Assembly (NCBI GenBank): GCA_016946835.1
Contig: JACVTC010000226.1
Coordinates: forward strand, 1-64,000
Direction of reading: 5' to 3'
Length of the DNA stretch: 64,000 nucleotides
Source: Neocallimastix lanati (nom. inval.)
Lineage: Eukaryota > Neocallimastigomycota > Neocallimastigomycetes > Neocallimastigales > Neocallimastigaceae
Both the position numbers and the translations under genes were made by a program. The stretch's first letter is position 1, and every line of letters starts with the position of its first letter. This document shows positions 11,504 through 24,619 of this stretch, one piece after another. The notes under the pieces are model-generated. The model was not told the origin of the DNA. It was given only the letters and a program-made list of their open reading frames with translations, and searched no databases.

Positions 11504-11984
11504 GTAAGAAATTACTTATAAAATTAATTATAAATAATTTCTTAACTACAAATTAACATTAATTATTACTAATTAACTTTAATTTGAGAAAATAAAATTA
11601 AATATAATTAAATAAATATAAAATAATATAAATAAATAATTATACTTAACTTAAATATAAAATAGAGTTTATTATAGAAAGTTTATAATAAACAATAACA
11701 CAAAAGGAATAAAAGACACAAATATTTATAAAATATGTTTTATTAAAAGGGTTTTGTTTTATTAATTAATTATTTTATTTGAATTATTATTTATTATAAA
11801 AATTCTAAAATAATAACTTTTGATTTCTCGAAGAGAACTCAAGAGAATCAAATATATATAAATTAATAATTAAATATTATTGGTTAAAATAAATACAATA
11901 ATTTAATAATTTAATGTATTAAATTAATGTATTAAATAAGAAAGATAGATAAATTTTATAATAAATTTATCTTAGTTTCTTACA
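11504..11984 (-). repeat. LTR-like repeat, minus orientation
   Basis: It is bounded by TGTAAGAAAT and TTTCTTACA on the plus strand. It holds the TATA-side hairpin in reverse (AATAACTTTTGATTTCTC...GAGAACTCAAGAG, near 11808-11842) with an AT-only TATA-like stretch to its right. No target duplication is evident. Confidence 0.45.
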
Positions 11985-12068
11985 CTATAAGATAACTCCG
12001 ATTTTTGATAATTCCAATGAATAATAAATCTTGTTAAATTAATTAAACCAAATTTAAATTCTACTTTA

Positions 12069-12439
12069 ATTTACGAGGTGTCACTAAATACCTTGTATTT
12101 CCTATTAAATACTCTTAATAATAATAAAATAAAAACTATTATTAAATTTTATTATTAATTTAAAATAATAGTTAAAAATTAAAATAAAATAATTATAATA
12201 GTTTTTTTTAAAGAATATATTAATGATTAATAAAATGTATTAGAATAAAAGTATAAAAAGAAGAATAAATTTCTTTCTTTTTAATACTTGGAACAAATAA
12301 TTTTAATTTTAAATTCAAATAAAGAATATTTTAATATTTAATTTTTTTTTCTTGTTTCCAAATTTATTTTTATAGCTATGTGTTAATATTTATTTTTTTT
12401 TGTTCTGAATATCTTAGTGTTTCAACCCCAGCCCGTATC
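12069..12439. repeat. Truncated LTR of family E
   Basis: From GGTGTCACTAAATACC to CCCGTATCA this is the same repeat as 44816-45937 but lacks the interior with the 54-bp repeat array. The TGATACG start is degraded here. No ORF. Confidence 0.65.
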
Positions 12440-14603
12440 ATCTGTGGTAAATAACGAACATATAATGGATTATTAATTAGAATTTCAACTTACTTTAGAA
12501 TTAATTATATTGTTCTTTACTTAATATTACTTTACTATATTTTCTATACTAAATTATTTTATAAATATAAATTTTTTTTATATTTTTATTAAAATGGCTT
12601 TACATATTTATTTTTTTTTTCAAAAAGTATAAATAAGTGAAGTTTTTCAATAATTAAAATGTAGACAGAAAAATATTAAAAATAAATAATTAATAAAATT
12701 TCTAATAAAACCCGAACCATAGCATCTGTGATACGGTATTTACTCAAATACCTTAAATTATAATAATTTTAACATTTCTCCATATAAATATGTTTTAAAT
12801 CTATTTTATTAATTAATTATTATCTTTATTAAATTTATCAATATTTCCTTTATTATTATATAAATATATATATTATTAATTATTATTTTGCTGTAAAATA
12901 AATATTTTATTATATTCTTATCATATTTTTATTATACATTTGATAAATTTTATTTTATATTATACACTTTTATTATTAATATTCATATCTAAAATTTTAT
13001 TATTATTTTATTGTTATCAAGATTATTTTTAACTAATCAATGTATTATCAAAATATATAAAATATTTCGTAATAATATTATTTTAAATCTCTCTCTTTTC
13101 TTTTTTTTATGTAATGGAGGAATAAATAAATAAATGAAGAAATAAATAAATGGATGAATAAATATATAATTAAATAAATATTTAAATAGATATATTAATG
13201 AATAAATAAATATTATATAAGTTTCTCGTACTTTTAATACGTCCACTAACTATTTACCAATATATTATTATACATCCATCAATTTCAAAATTCCTGTACC
13301 ATCTGTAAAAGGTAAGTTTATTATTAACTAAAATAACGAATAATAATTAAATTCAAAGGCTAAGATAACTTAACACCTCTCTATTCGAGTTGTTAATAAT
13401 AAACACTAAAATTAATTATATTTATAATTATCTATTTTATCACACTAGAATATAGCGCAGCACTTTATAACTCTATCGGTTATTAGTTACTGGGCTTACA
13501 CTGAGTAATTTATATTTATTTAATAATTATATTTTTATTTATTAATATTAATATTTATAATAACAATTTACGTTAATAGTAGCACTAGTGCGTTACAGTT
13601 ACATGTTCAATTATTATTTATACATGTTAATAATTTTATGATTGGTAAATAATTTAATTTAACTTAGTTTACTAATCACTAAATAAAATATATTTAACTA
13701 AGTATTTAACTATATAATTAACTATAAAATAATAAAATTTAATGTACGAAATTAATAAAAGATTTTATTTGATTAGCCGAAATTGCTAACTGTTTAGAGA
13801 TACTTTACGTAACCAAAGAACTATCATTGGATAGGCTTGAAGTTACCATGTATCTGTTACACTACAATGACAAACGATTCTATTATCTTAATTTGAAGTT
13901 ATTACTTCAAAAGTGATAATAGATGTACCAAGTTTGATTTAATATTAAAATAATATAAATGAATTTGCTTTATTATTATTAATAATTAAGTTATTATTAT
14001 TCTAGTTTAACACTGAATTGTTATTAATTTTCCAAAATTATACATTTCTTTTGTGTTTAATATTAATTTTTATTATTATTTATTAATTTTTATTATTATT
14101 TATTAATTTTTATTAATATTTATTAATATAATATTTGGTTATTATTTTTTTATTACATTTCTAATAACAACGAGAAATTAATTTTATAAAACATTTACAA
14201 GTATTTATATTTTTATAATAATTTAAAGTATTTACAATTTTTAATAATAAAACAATTAAGAATAATTATATTTATAAAAATAAAAAATAAAATAAACAAA
14301 TAAACAATTAATACAAGAATTATTACAAACAAAGAATTCAAAATGGTAAAAAAAAAGAGAAAATTGTTTACAAACTATTTACTTTTAATTAAAAAGAGAA
14401 ATTAATTAACATTAGTATTTTATTATTTTAAAAATTAAAATAGAATTAAAGTATAATTTCGAGTTTTAGAATTTAATTAAAATAAATTTTTTTATTATTA
14501 TGATTTTAATTTCAAATTTTAATTTATTAATTTGTTGTTGAATAGGTTAGATATTATTCAAGTTTTATAATAATTTTATGTTTAAGAATTCCAATCTGTA
14601 TCA
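12440..14603 (-). repeat. LTR remnants including the 3' LTR of gypsy F
   Basis: F pol is followed on the minus strand by a purine-rich tract (AAGGGCCGATGAAT, about 14604-14617) and then TGATACAG at 14603, the start of its 3' LTR, which runs leftwards for an uncertain length. At 12735 there is another LTR-like start, TGATACGG. The rest is AT-rich with scattered GC islands (near 13470 and 13780-13900) that look like degenerated LTR or leader sequence. I see no gene. Confidence 0.45.
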
Positions 14604-14615
14604 ATTCATCGGCCC

Positions 14616-17600
14616 TTAAGAGATGACTTCGTCCCTTGAAGTCAAAGAATTTTCTTGAAGTACATATGGAAAAACATTTTTAATATGAACATTTCTATAT
14701 AAGAGCTTTCCAGTAGTTGGATCTTCTAATACTAAGGTATTGAATTTTTGTTTATTAACAACTTTAAAAGGTCCGTAAAAGAAAGGATTTAATTTACTTC
14801 TTCCTATAAGTCTTATCATTACGTAATCTCCTGGTTTATATTTCTTCTTTAGTGCATTTTGAAACCCAATACTGTGTTCCCAATGGTTATTTGCATATTC
14901 TGAATATTTAGTAGCCTGTTTTACCCAGTTTTGATGTCTTAAGAAACGTCGAAATATATACTCTTCTTCTGATTCAATTTGGATCTTTATAAATGTCGGG
15001 GAACATGACTTCTAATGGCCTAGTGTCATGTCTGCCATAAAGTAATTCGAAACTACTAAATTTTGTTTTTGAATTTTTAGTAGTTCTTAAGGCCCATAAA
15101 GCCGATGGAAGATATTCATCCCATTCAGACTCATTTTCTACTAATAATCTTAATAACTTCCCTATTTCTCTGTTTCGATTTTCAATCATTCCATTCGATT
15201 CTGGATGATGCGGGGAAACGTAATGAACCCATGAACCATAAAGGTCAATCATCATCTTTGTTACTTCAGAGATAAAGGAACTACCATTGTCGGTAATTAT
15301 TATTTCAGGTGGTCCATGTCTTGTAAATATTTCGACAAGAAATTTTATTACTTCTTCGGATTTCATGTTCGGGATTGCTTTAGCTTCAACCTACTTGGTA
15401 AAATAATCGACTAAAGTTATTATATAATTGTTACCACTTTTAGTAGTTGGTAACGGTCCTATTATATCGAGTCCTACTCTAGTAAATGGTTGTTCAACAG
15501 GGGTAGCATTATCTCCAGAACTTTTTGGAAATGGTTTAGGCCTGCATGTTTGACATTTGTGACAACTTTTTATCCACATTCTTACATCATTCCAAATGCC
15601 AGGCCAATAGTAAGATTGCATAATTCTATTAGTAGTTTTCTCTGCTCCTTCATGTCCTACTAAATGGGCACGATTAATAATATCCTTTTTGTCTTCATCT
15701 TTATAGATGACTTTTAAATAAAGATCATCTTTTTTATAATATAGAGTATTATCAACAACTTGATAATTCTTAGTGAAGTATTTTATTATACCTTCTGGTA
15801 GATCCAAATCCCTTGGATTAAAGTCGGCTAATATTGCATTAGCGCATTGAATAATTCCTTTTGAATTTTTAGAAGGTAATCTTGATAACGCATCAGCAAA
15901 TACATTTTTCTTTCCTTTCTCATAAATAAGTTCAATCTTATATTTGTTAAATTCTTCTATCCATCTTGCATGATGATTAGAAGTAGGAATGCTTTTTTTT
16001 GAAAAATCCAAGTAATGGTTTATGATCGGTAATAAATTTTGTTAAATTTTTATTACTTAATATATATGGACTAAAATATTTTAAACTAAATATGACAACT
16101 AATCCTTCTAAGTCCGTTACAGAGTAATTCTTTTCAGATGTAGAAAGTGTTCTACTTACGCAACAGATAGGATGTTCAAGACTATCCCCTTCCTTCTGTA
16201 AAAGAACACCACCAATACTTTAAGAGAAGCATCAGTACGAATGATGAATTCCTTTTTAAAATCTGGATAACTTAATATTGGATCATTAAGTAAACATTCT
16301 TTAATATTTTCGAAAGCTTCTTCGCATTCATTTGACCATATATATTTTGAATTCTTTTTTAATAACTTAAAAAGAGGGTCAGCAATAATTGAGAAATTTG
16401 GAATAAATTTTCTATAATAACTAGCTAAACCTAAAAAAGAACGAAGTTCACTTACATCTTTAGGATTGTCCCACAAAGCAATACTTTGTACTTTGGATGG
16501 AATTGTTTTTAATCCTTTTGATGTTAGAACATGACCTAAAACTTCAACACTTTCTTGAAAAAATTTACATTTTTATAAGTTAAGAGAAAGATTGTATTTA
16601 GAAAATATTTCAAAAGCTAACTTTAAATGTTTAAGATGTTCATCAAGAGTTCTTGAATAAATTACAATATCATCTAAGTAAACAAATAAACATTTACCGA
16701 TTAAAGGAAGTAATATTCTATTCATCTCCCGTTGGAAGGTAGCGGGAGCATTGGTAAGGCCAAATGGCATTACTTTAAAATTGTATTTGCCGAATTTTGT
16801 GGTAAATGCTGTTTTCTCTATATCTTCTGGATTCATTGGAATTTGATGATATCCAGAATATAAGTCTAATGCGGAGAATACCGTTGCACCATTTACTGAA
16901 TAAATTAGTTCATCTATAAATGGTAATGCGTAAGAATCTTTTAAAGTAATTTCATTTAATTTGCGATAATTAATACACATTCTCCATTTCCCATTTTTCT
17001 TTTGAACTAATAGAACAGGAAAAGACCATAGAGAATGTGAAGGAACTATAAGTCCTTTTTCTAATAGTTTAATTATTTCCGATTTAAGAATATCTGCATG
17101 CTCTTTTGATAATTTGTATGGTTTTAATTTTATAGGTTTATTACTAATTGTCACAATTGAATGTGGTTCTAAATTAGCTGTACTTAATTGTGACATTGAA
17201 GTTGCCATACAGTTTTTATACTTCTCAATTAAATTTTTAAATTCTGTCTTAAATTTTTCCGGGACATATTCAATAATTTTATTTATGATATCGATGAACT
17301 CTTGTTGTTCATCTTTTTCTATAATAATAGAATTAACAAGAGGTATTTCTGATTTACTATTAATTATATAGATTACTTGCTTAATTCCTTTCTTAATTTT
17401 CTAGTAGACAGCATCATCATCTGGATCTATACACAAACGATACTTTTTCTGAATTCCTCTACCAAATATAATTTCAAAATATGGACTCGTATAATTAATT
17501 ACATAGAATTTTTCTGTGATAATTTATTTATTATTTACGTTTATTTTTAGTTCAATGTAACTATTTGTAGTTACTTTAGTACCATCCACAGTGGTAATAT

Positions 17601-17945
17601 CTTCTAAATTTTCACATTGTTTAATTACTTTATGTTTTAGTTTGCCTAGACAATTATTTGTTATAACATTAACGTTTGCACCGGTATCGTATAAGATTTT
17701 AAATGTTTTATTATCTATTTCACTACAAATAATAGGAAGACTTGTATTAGTTAAGGAACAAAGGATTTTCTCAACTCTTGGTTTACAACCTTGTTAAAGT
17801 TCTTTTCCAATGGACGGACTGACTTGCAGATAATAATTGAGATAAACAAATTTTTGGAAATAGGTTATTAGCTTCTTCAGTTATACTAAACTTTTCATTA
17901 TCATTTAACATTTGGATATTGGTCATTTTTCTTTTCTTAAAAGTT
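14616..17945 (-). pseudogene. Gypsy F Pol remnant (protease-RT-RNase H-integrase)
   Basis: Homology to element G begins near 17935 (MTNIQML), then a protease-like region (TDTGANVNV near 17675), RT 17208-16573 with LCINYRK-like start, LDLYSGYHQIPM, VMPFGLTNAPATFQ and intact YLDD (about 16670), RNase H 16476-16020, integrase zinc finger (HLVGHEG...CHKCQTC) and core (LDIIGPL, ITDNGSS, HPESNGMIENRNRE), and a C-terminal segment at 14819-14616. Most pieces share one frame, broken by several in-frame stops (for example near 16570 and 15388), two compensating frameshifts near 16150-16215, and a final frame change before 14819. It is an old, dead copy of the A/F/G group. No gag is present upstream. 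Confidence 0.88.
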
Positions 17946-18161
17946 TTTGCAAGGAAAGTAAAAAGGGTTAATTTATTATTAATTTTTATTTTATTTTTTT
18001 TTTTATTATTTGAAATGAGGTCAAGAGAAATAAAAAAGATAAATTTTTTATTATTATTTTTATCTTTTGAGTTGAGGTCAATAAAATTTTAATAAGAAAG
18101 GTAAATTTATTTATAAAACTCTTTTTTTTTTGATCTCAGCAAAAGAAAGTCCGAAAGTTAA

Positions 18162-18219
<58 letters not shown>

Positions 18220-18999
18220 TGATTATTATTATTGTTAGCTTTATTAAATTTAGATCTATAATAATATTCCTTGATATACTAAGGAAAATAAGTGCATGAT
18301 CTATCTTTCAAGCTTTAAATAAATGATAAAGTTACATGCTACTACATGCGTTTTCAATAACATAGAATAAATTAAAATATAATTAAATAAATATTTAAAG
18401 ATAATTAATACATATTAAGTAATTATTAAATATAAATAAATAATATAAAATAGAAATAAAAACTCTAATTAATAATAAATTTATGTTAATTAAAAAATGA
18501 TGTAAAAGCATAAATTTATGTATTAATCTAGTTTTTATTGTATTTCTTATTAGAAATTAATTTATATAAACATTAATGAAAGTAAATTTTATATTTATTA
18601 CTTTAATATAGGAAAACTTTATTATAGTAAATAATTATAAAAGAGAAAAATACTTAGAATAGTTTTAGTTCTATGTCCAAGAATAATAAATAGTAGATTA
18701 GTGTAATTCTTGAGATTAGGATATGAAAATAAATATTAATTTTAGGAATAAATGTTAGTTTACATTTTAAATAATGATAAGTAAATGTAATTCTTTTTAA
18801 ATAAATAAAATTTAAATAATATTATTTTTATAAAACATATAAATTATATCCCCCTAATAAAGAATAAACCTTAAAAGAACCGAACCTTAACTTCGTACTT
18901 TATCATAAATAAATACACTTAAATATAAATATAAATAAATACTATAAATAAAAAAATAAATAAATTAAATATATAGTTAAATTATGAGTGCAGCAATAA
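17946..18999. other. AT-rich, low-complexity stretch
   Basis: Three imperfect roughly 60-bp units containing GAGGTCAA-like or GATCTCAGC cores lie at about 18010-18160, then a long ATT tract. The rest has no ORF, RNA gene or recognisable repeat end. Confidence 0.5.
18163..18220. repeat. ATT trinucleotide microsatellite
   Basis: About 19 uninterrupted ATT units. Confidence 0.95.
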
Positions 19000-19556
19000 T
19001 AAATAATAAATAATTAAATAATAATAAATAATAAAAATAGTATTTATTAATAAATAATAAATAATAAATAATAAATAATTAAATAATAAATAATAAATAA
19101 TAAATAATAAAAAGAGTATTTATTAGTAAATAATAAATAATAAATAATAAAAAGAGTATTTATTAATAAATAATAAATAATAAATAATAAAAAGAGTATT
19201 TATTAATAAATAATAAATAATAAATAATAAAAAGAGTATTTATTAATAAATAATAAATAATAAATAATAAAAAGAGTATTTATTAATAAATAATAAATAA
19301 TAAAAAATAAAAAGAGTATTTATTAATAAATAATAAATAATAAATAATAAAAAGAGTATTTATTAATAAATAATAAATAATAAATAATAAAAAGAGTATT
19401 TATTAATAAATAATAAATAACAAAAAGAGTATTTATTAATAAATAATAAATAATAAAAAGAGTATTTATTAATAAATAATAAATAATAAATAATAAATAA
19501 TTTAAATAATGGATTAATAAATAATAAATAATAAAAAGAGTATTTATTAATCAATA
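19000..19556. repeat. 40-bp minisatellite
   Basis: The marker AAAGAGTATT recurs every 40 bases (19151, 19191, 19231, 19271, 19311, 19351, 19391), with shorter units of about 30 bp at the right end. The unit is AAAGAGTATT plus TATTAATAAA and a variable number of TAATAAA blocks, about 12 copies. The minus-strand frame encodes only a YSFYYLLFI repeat and is not a gene. Confidence 0.9.
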
Positions 19557-21004
19557 AATATATATTATATATTATATATATTTTTTTTAGTATATATTTT
19601 CATATAAAGATTTGGAAATATAATTAAAAAATATTAAAACTATTGAAAAGGTTTAATCATTGATATAAAACAAATATGTGTAGTAACATATTCTGTATAT
19701 TTAATAGTAATTATTAAATATTAAAATTTATATCTATTTTGTCAATACTAATATTTGAAATAATTTCTTATTCATATATTATTCAATATTTATATATATA
19801 TTAGTCATTATAATATGAAATATATTAAATATATTAAATTAAATAGTTAATTTCTTCTAAATATATATAATAAGAATATTATTATATATATAACTTAAAT
19901 ATTCATATTTATTTTAAAGTTTATATTAAAAATATATAATACTTCTATATATTATAATATAATGAAAGAGTTGTAGTTATTTTAATTATAATTAAATATA
20001 TATATAGTTGATATTATTTATTTTATTCATATTTATTATATAATTATATTCTTATATATTTAACTTTATTATTCTTATTTTCATCTTAAGAATTATATAG
20101 TTATATTTATTATTTCTAATATATATATATTATATATTATACTATACTTCGATAGATTATATTTTAAATGTATATTTATTATTATTAATAATTTGTTAAA
20201 TTATTATTAAAGATTTCTTAATAACGACTCTTCTTTACCTGTAAAGAAGACCCTTGGTTAATTGGGTTTTATAAATTAAAATATATTAATAAAGGTTAAT
20301 TTAAATATAATAGATACTATTAAAAATTAGTGAGCACATAAAAGTCCCGCATATCATCATCTTCATCATGTGATATTGATATTAATGTGATATTCTTTAT
20401 GTTGTAGCTGGTTTAATAAGTGTATTTGAGTTATTAATAATTTTTATTAATATTTTATTATTTTATAATTACAATATTATTTCTACTAAAGAAAAACAAA
20501 AACAAGAATAAGAGTTAATATTAATTATACTGTAAAGTATTAATAATATATAATTATTATAAATATATATATAAATATAATATATATATATAAATAAATA
20601 ATATTTTAATATGAATAATATAAACTATTATATTAATTATATATACTTTAATAATTATAAACTTTAATATTTTAAAATAAAAAGTATAATTTAATATTTA
20701 AGAAATATATACAAAATATAAATAATATATAAATATAAATAATAATATAAAATATATAATAATATAAATTATTATAAATAATAAGATATAAATTTAATAT
20801 CTGAATATACAAATATTCAAATATACAAATATTTACACATATTTGTTTTATATCAATATTAATTTATAATAATTTATGTTTTGAATACTAAAAACAATTT
20901 TATATTAATTAAGGTTTGAATATTTATATTTTATTTCAATTTCAAAAATGACATTATAGGAAGTTTTGTACTACATTATTAATATATTCTAATACGTTTT
21001 AATA
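19557..21004. other. AT-rich stretch without identified feature
   Basis: No ORF of note. One perfect hairpin TCTTCTTTAC/GTAAAGAAGA lies near 20230-20251, downstream of CTTAATAACGAC, and is reminiscent of the LTR hairpins; a degenerate LTR is possible but not shown. Confidence 0.4.
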
Positions 21005-21041
21005 TACATTATCAATTATAGGAACCATAATTGATAATGTA
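21005..21041. repeat. 15-bp perfect inverted repeat
   Basis: TACATTATCAATTAT (21005-21019) and its exact reverse complement (21027-21041) flank a 7-base spacer AGGAACC. It sits next to the array of GAAATGCAAC-type motifs. Confidence 0.85.
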
Positions 21042-21057
21042 ACCCATATTTTAATGG

Positions 21058-21107
21058 ATGTGGTGCATTTCGCCAAATTGTATTTCGCCAAATTGAAAAT
21101 TATAAAA

Positions 21108-21162
<55 letters not shown>

Positions 21163-21375
21163 AATTAAATATTATTAATATCGAATAAAAACAATTTTAA
21201 AAAAAAATTATTTTGTATTAATATTTATTAATTTATTCATTTATTTATATCAATACTCCACCTGTCGAAATGCAACCTGGCAAAATGCAACTTGGAAAAA
21301 TGTAACTTGGGGAAATTCAACATTTTAATACTACACCACTTGACGAAATGCAATTTGGGGAAATGCAACTCTCCC
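21058..21375. repeat. MITE-like unit with iterated TTTGGCGAAATGCAAC motifs
   Basis: The left edge has two copies of ATTTCGCCAAATTG in one orientation (about 21067-21095). The right edge (about 21257-21375) has at least five copies of the complementary motif (CGAAATGCAAC, AAAATGCAACTTGG, GGAAATTCAAC, CGAAATGCAATTTGG, GGAAATGCAACTC). The interior is ATAA repeats. Further copies at about 21763-21810 lie inside the adjacent MULE. Inverted iterated subterminal motifs are typical of non-autonomous DNA transposons; the exact ends were not determined. Confidence 0.5.
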
Positions 21376-21448
21376 TATTTTAATCACTTTTAAATTTATT
21401 TAAATAGAAAATCTTTTTTTTTTTAACTTGAATCTAGTGCATTTCTCA

Positions 21449-21507
21449 GGGGAGTGTGCATTTCGAAAATTTTTATTACAAAAATTTGTATTTTGTTGAT
21501 TTTGTTG
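21449..21507 (+). repeat. Left TIR of the MULE
   Basis: It pairs with 25611-25667 in inverted orientation; differences are confined to a one-base offset after GGGG and a few substitutions near the inner end. Confidence 0.85.
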
Positions 21508-22327
21508 TATGGCTTAAATATTTTTAATTTTAAGCCACTTAATTTTATTAAAAATTTAATGAATAATAATTAATTAATTAAATAAATAAAATTACAATTT
21601 TCAAAAATTTTCAAACACGTAATCTTACGTGGGGCGTATATCTAATTGTATCATAATTTTGTGGCTTTTTTCTACAATTTTTAAAAAGCCATATATTCAC
21701 AATATGGCGTGAATAATAAATGTGGTGATATTTTATGACGAAAATTTATAAGCCACCAAGAATTTGGCGAAATTTAACTGGACGAAATTCAACTTTTGGC
21801 GAAATACTACACTTCAATAAATAATAATTAGGTTAGGTATTTCTATTTAACATTGAAAAATAAAATAAAAATAAATAAACATTTTATTTTTTAATGCTTA
21901 AAAAATAAAATAAAAATAAGAAATAAGAAAACTTTTTTTTTAAACATTGAAAAATAAAATAAAAATAAATAAACATTTTATTTTTTAAGCATCAAAAAAT
22001 AAAAAAAAAAAAAAAAATAAGAAATAAGAAAACTTCTTTTTTAAACATTAAAAAACAAAATAAAAATAAATAAAAATTTATTTTTTAAGCATTAAAAAAT
22101 AAAAAAAATAAAATAAAACAAAAAATAAAAAATAAAAATAAAAATAAATAAATAAAATAGTAAATAAAGAAATAATAAATAATTAATAATTAAATAATTA
22201 TTTAAATAATTATATAATTAATTAAAAAAAGGTTTATTATTTTAAATATTAAAAAAAAAAAAAAAAAGTTTAAAAACATTTAAAAGTATATTTATTAAAA
22301 TATTTTATTGAAAAATTTTAATTATTA

Positions 22328-23765
22328 ATGAAAGACAATATAGAAATTGAAATAAGTGAAACAAATCGAGGAAATGAACAAATTATTATTAATAAAAAAC
22401 ACAAATTTAATTTTTCATTTCAAAGGAAAGATAAATCAAAAATTTATAGATGCACTGAATATAAGACTTTAAATAAATGTAAATCTTTAATTATTTTAAA
22501 TGATAAAATGGAGGTTTTAAAATATGAAAGTTTACATAACCATCTCGAAAAAGAAATTGATGTGTCTATATCAGTAGCAAAGCATAAAATTAAGGAAGAA
22601 ATTAAGAAAAATTCAATTCCTATGGATATAAAACCTAAACATATATTTAATGCCGTTTCTCAAGAAATGGGACTTATATGTCCCGAATATAGTACAATTA
22701 GATCCCAAATAATAAGAAATATAAATAAACAATTTCCTCCAAACATAAAAGGTTTTGATGATATTCCCATTGAATCAGAATATTATAAAACTAAAAGAAA
22801 TGAAAATTTTATGATATTTAAAAATACTGATCTAATAATCTTTCAATTACCATTCCAAGCATATTTATTTTCGAATTATAATAAAAATATATTTGCGGAC
22901 GGTACATTTTATGCAGCACCGAAATTTAGTTATCAGTTATTTATAACAAGAACTTATGTTGGGGAATTTAATATGTTTTACACTACTTCCATTTCTATAT
23001 TAAAAAATAAAAAACAATCTACATATGAAACATTATTTAAAGAAATAAAAAAAAAATGCAAATAAATTTAGGAGTAATACATTAATTACTACAATTAATT
23101 TTCATTGTGATTTTGAACAAGGTATATCTAATGCCGCAAAAAAAGTTTTTTCCAATATAAATATTAAATATTGTGTTTGGCATTACAAAAGATCATTAGA
23201 AAAACAAAAAAATATATTATGTTATCATGAAGTGAAGAATAATAATGATGTATATAATTATTATAAAGCTATTTCGAACTTACCGTTTATAAACCCTAAC
23301 TATATATTTGATATTTATATTATAATAAAAAGAATTTGTCAAAAAAAAAAGTATAATAATTTTCTGCAATTTTTAGAATATTTTAATAAAAATTATTTAC
23401 TTAAGTATAATGTTAGTAATTGGAATTATTATGAAAATATAGAGCATTTAACAAACAATGCATCAGAATCTTATAATAGCTACTTAAATAATATATTTCC
23501 AAATAAGCCTTTATTTTATAAATTAATATATATATTAAAAGAAGAAGAAAACTTATCTTATAATGATTATCAAAGGAGAACTAAAGGAAATTGGAAAAAA
23601 AAGCAAAAAATATTTAGTGCAACTGATGAAATTAAAATTTTAATTGAAAATTACAAAAGTAAGGAAATAAATTTATTTTATAATGGATGCAATAGAAATG
23701 AATTAATTAAATTATGGAAAGAATGTTTAATTGATTTAAACGATATAAATATTAATTTAAAATAA
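22328..23765 (+). pseudogene. FLYWCH-zinc-finger MULE transposase, one frameshift
   Basis: ATG at 22328 opens a frame of 245 codons that ends in a 10-A run (23047-23056). A change of one base there leads into a second frame that is open to 23765. N-terminal: FLYWCH-type zinc finger (YRCTEYKTLNKC...HNHLE). Then the MULE catalytic core: first Asp in IFADGTFYAAPK, second Asp in FHCDFEQG just after the frame change, the CVWHYKRSL motif, and a TNNASESYN motif carrying the likely third acidic residue. The product would cut and paste the surrounding element. All catalytic positions are present, so the copy was lost recently or depends on slippage at the A run. The second part is open upstream of its first ATG, which argues for one protein rather than two genes. 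Confidence 0.85.
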
Positions 23766-23990
23766 ATAATCTTAATTTAAAAAAATGCTAGAAAAATAAA
23801 AATTTATTTATTTTAAATTTATATTTATAATTGTTTAAATAATAATTAAATAATCTTAATTTAAAAAAATGCTAGAAAATACAAATTTATTTACCTATTG
23901 TGTTTATTTAATAATCTTAATAGAAATTATCTTTTAGTTATTTTTATTAAGTAATTTATAACTAAAACCGATTTATTTGATACTAGTTAA

Positions 23991-24200
23991 AATTTTATTA
24001 ATATCAATATCAATATTATATAATTATAAATTTTATTAATATCAATATCAATATTATATAATTATAAATTTTATTAATATCAATATCAATATTATATAAT
24101 TATAAATTTTATTAATATCAATATCAATATTATATAATTATAAATTTTATTAATATCAATATCAATATTATATAATTATAAATTTTATTAATATCAATAT
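23991..24200. repeat. 38-bp tandem repeat, about 5.5 copies
   Basis: AATTTTATTAATATCAATAT starts at 23991, 24029, 24067, 24105, 24143 and 24181, a constant 38-base period with essentially identical units. Confidence 0.95.
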
Positions 24201-24619
24201 ACTTTTCAAAATTAATTATGGTATTAAAAATATTAAATTCAATAAAAGATTTTTATTATTTTATTAAAATTATAATTGTTATTATTATATTTTAATAATA
24301 ATTGATTCATATTGATCAAACATTATAAATATTACTATGCAAATAATTAATTATTTTAATAGGATCAATTATTCAACTCTTATTGTTTTAATTTTTAATT
24401 CTTATATCATTTAAATTAATATATATATATCGTTTATGAAAATATGAATTATAAATAATTAAAATTATTTACTTTTCATTTAAATTTTTTTATTTACTAT
24501 AATAAAATATAATAATTAAAAAACAAACGTTATTATAACTAATTTTTTTTTTTAGAAAAATAAATGAAAAAAATTAAAATATATAAGATTCCTATATATA
24601 TAAAATAATTACTATATTT

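Noticed and set aside
13037-13246. Minus-strand ORF of 69 codons
   Set aside because: Low-complexity Ile/Tyr/Phe translation of AAATA repeats in an LTR-remnant region.
19000-19556. Regular repeats that might be a CRISPR array
   Set aside because: There are no unique spacers between units; it is a plain tandem minisatellite in a eukaryotic sequence.
22328-23765. An intron joining the two transposase halves
   Set aside because: The second frame continues directly from the A run without missing residues or splice sites, so a one-base frameshift is simpler.
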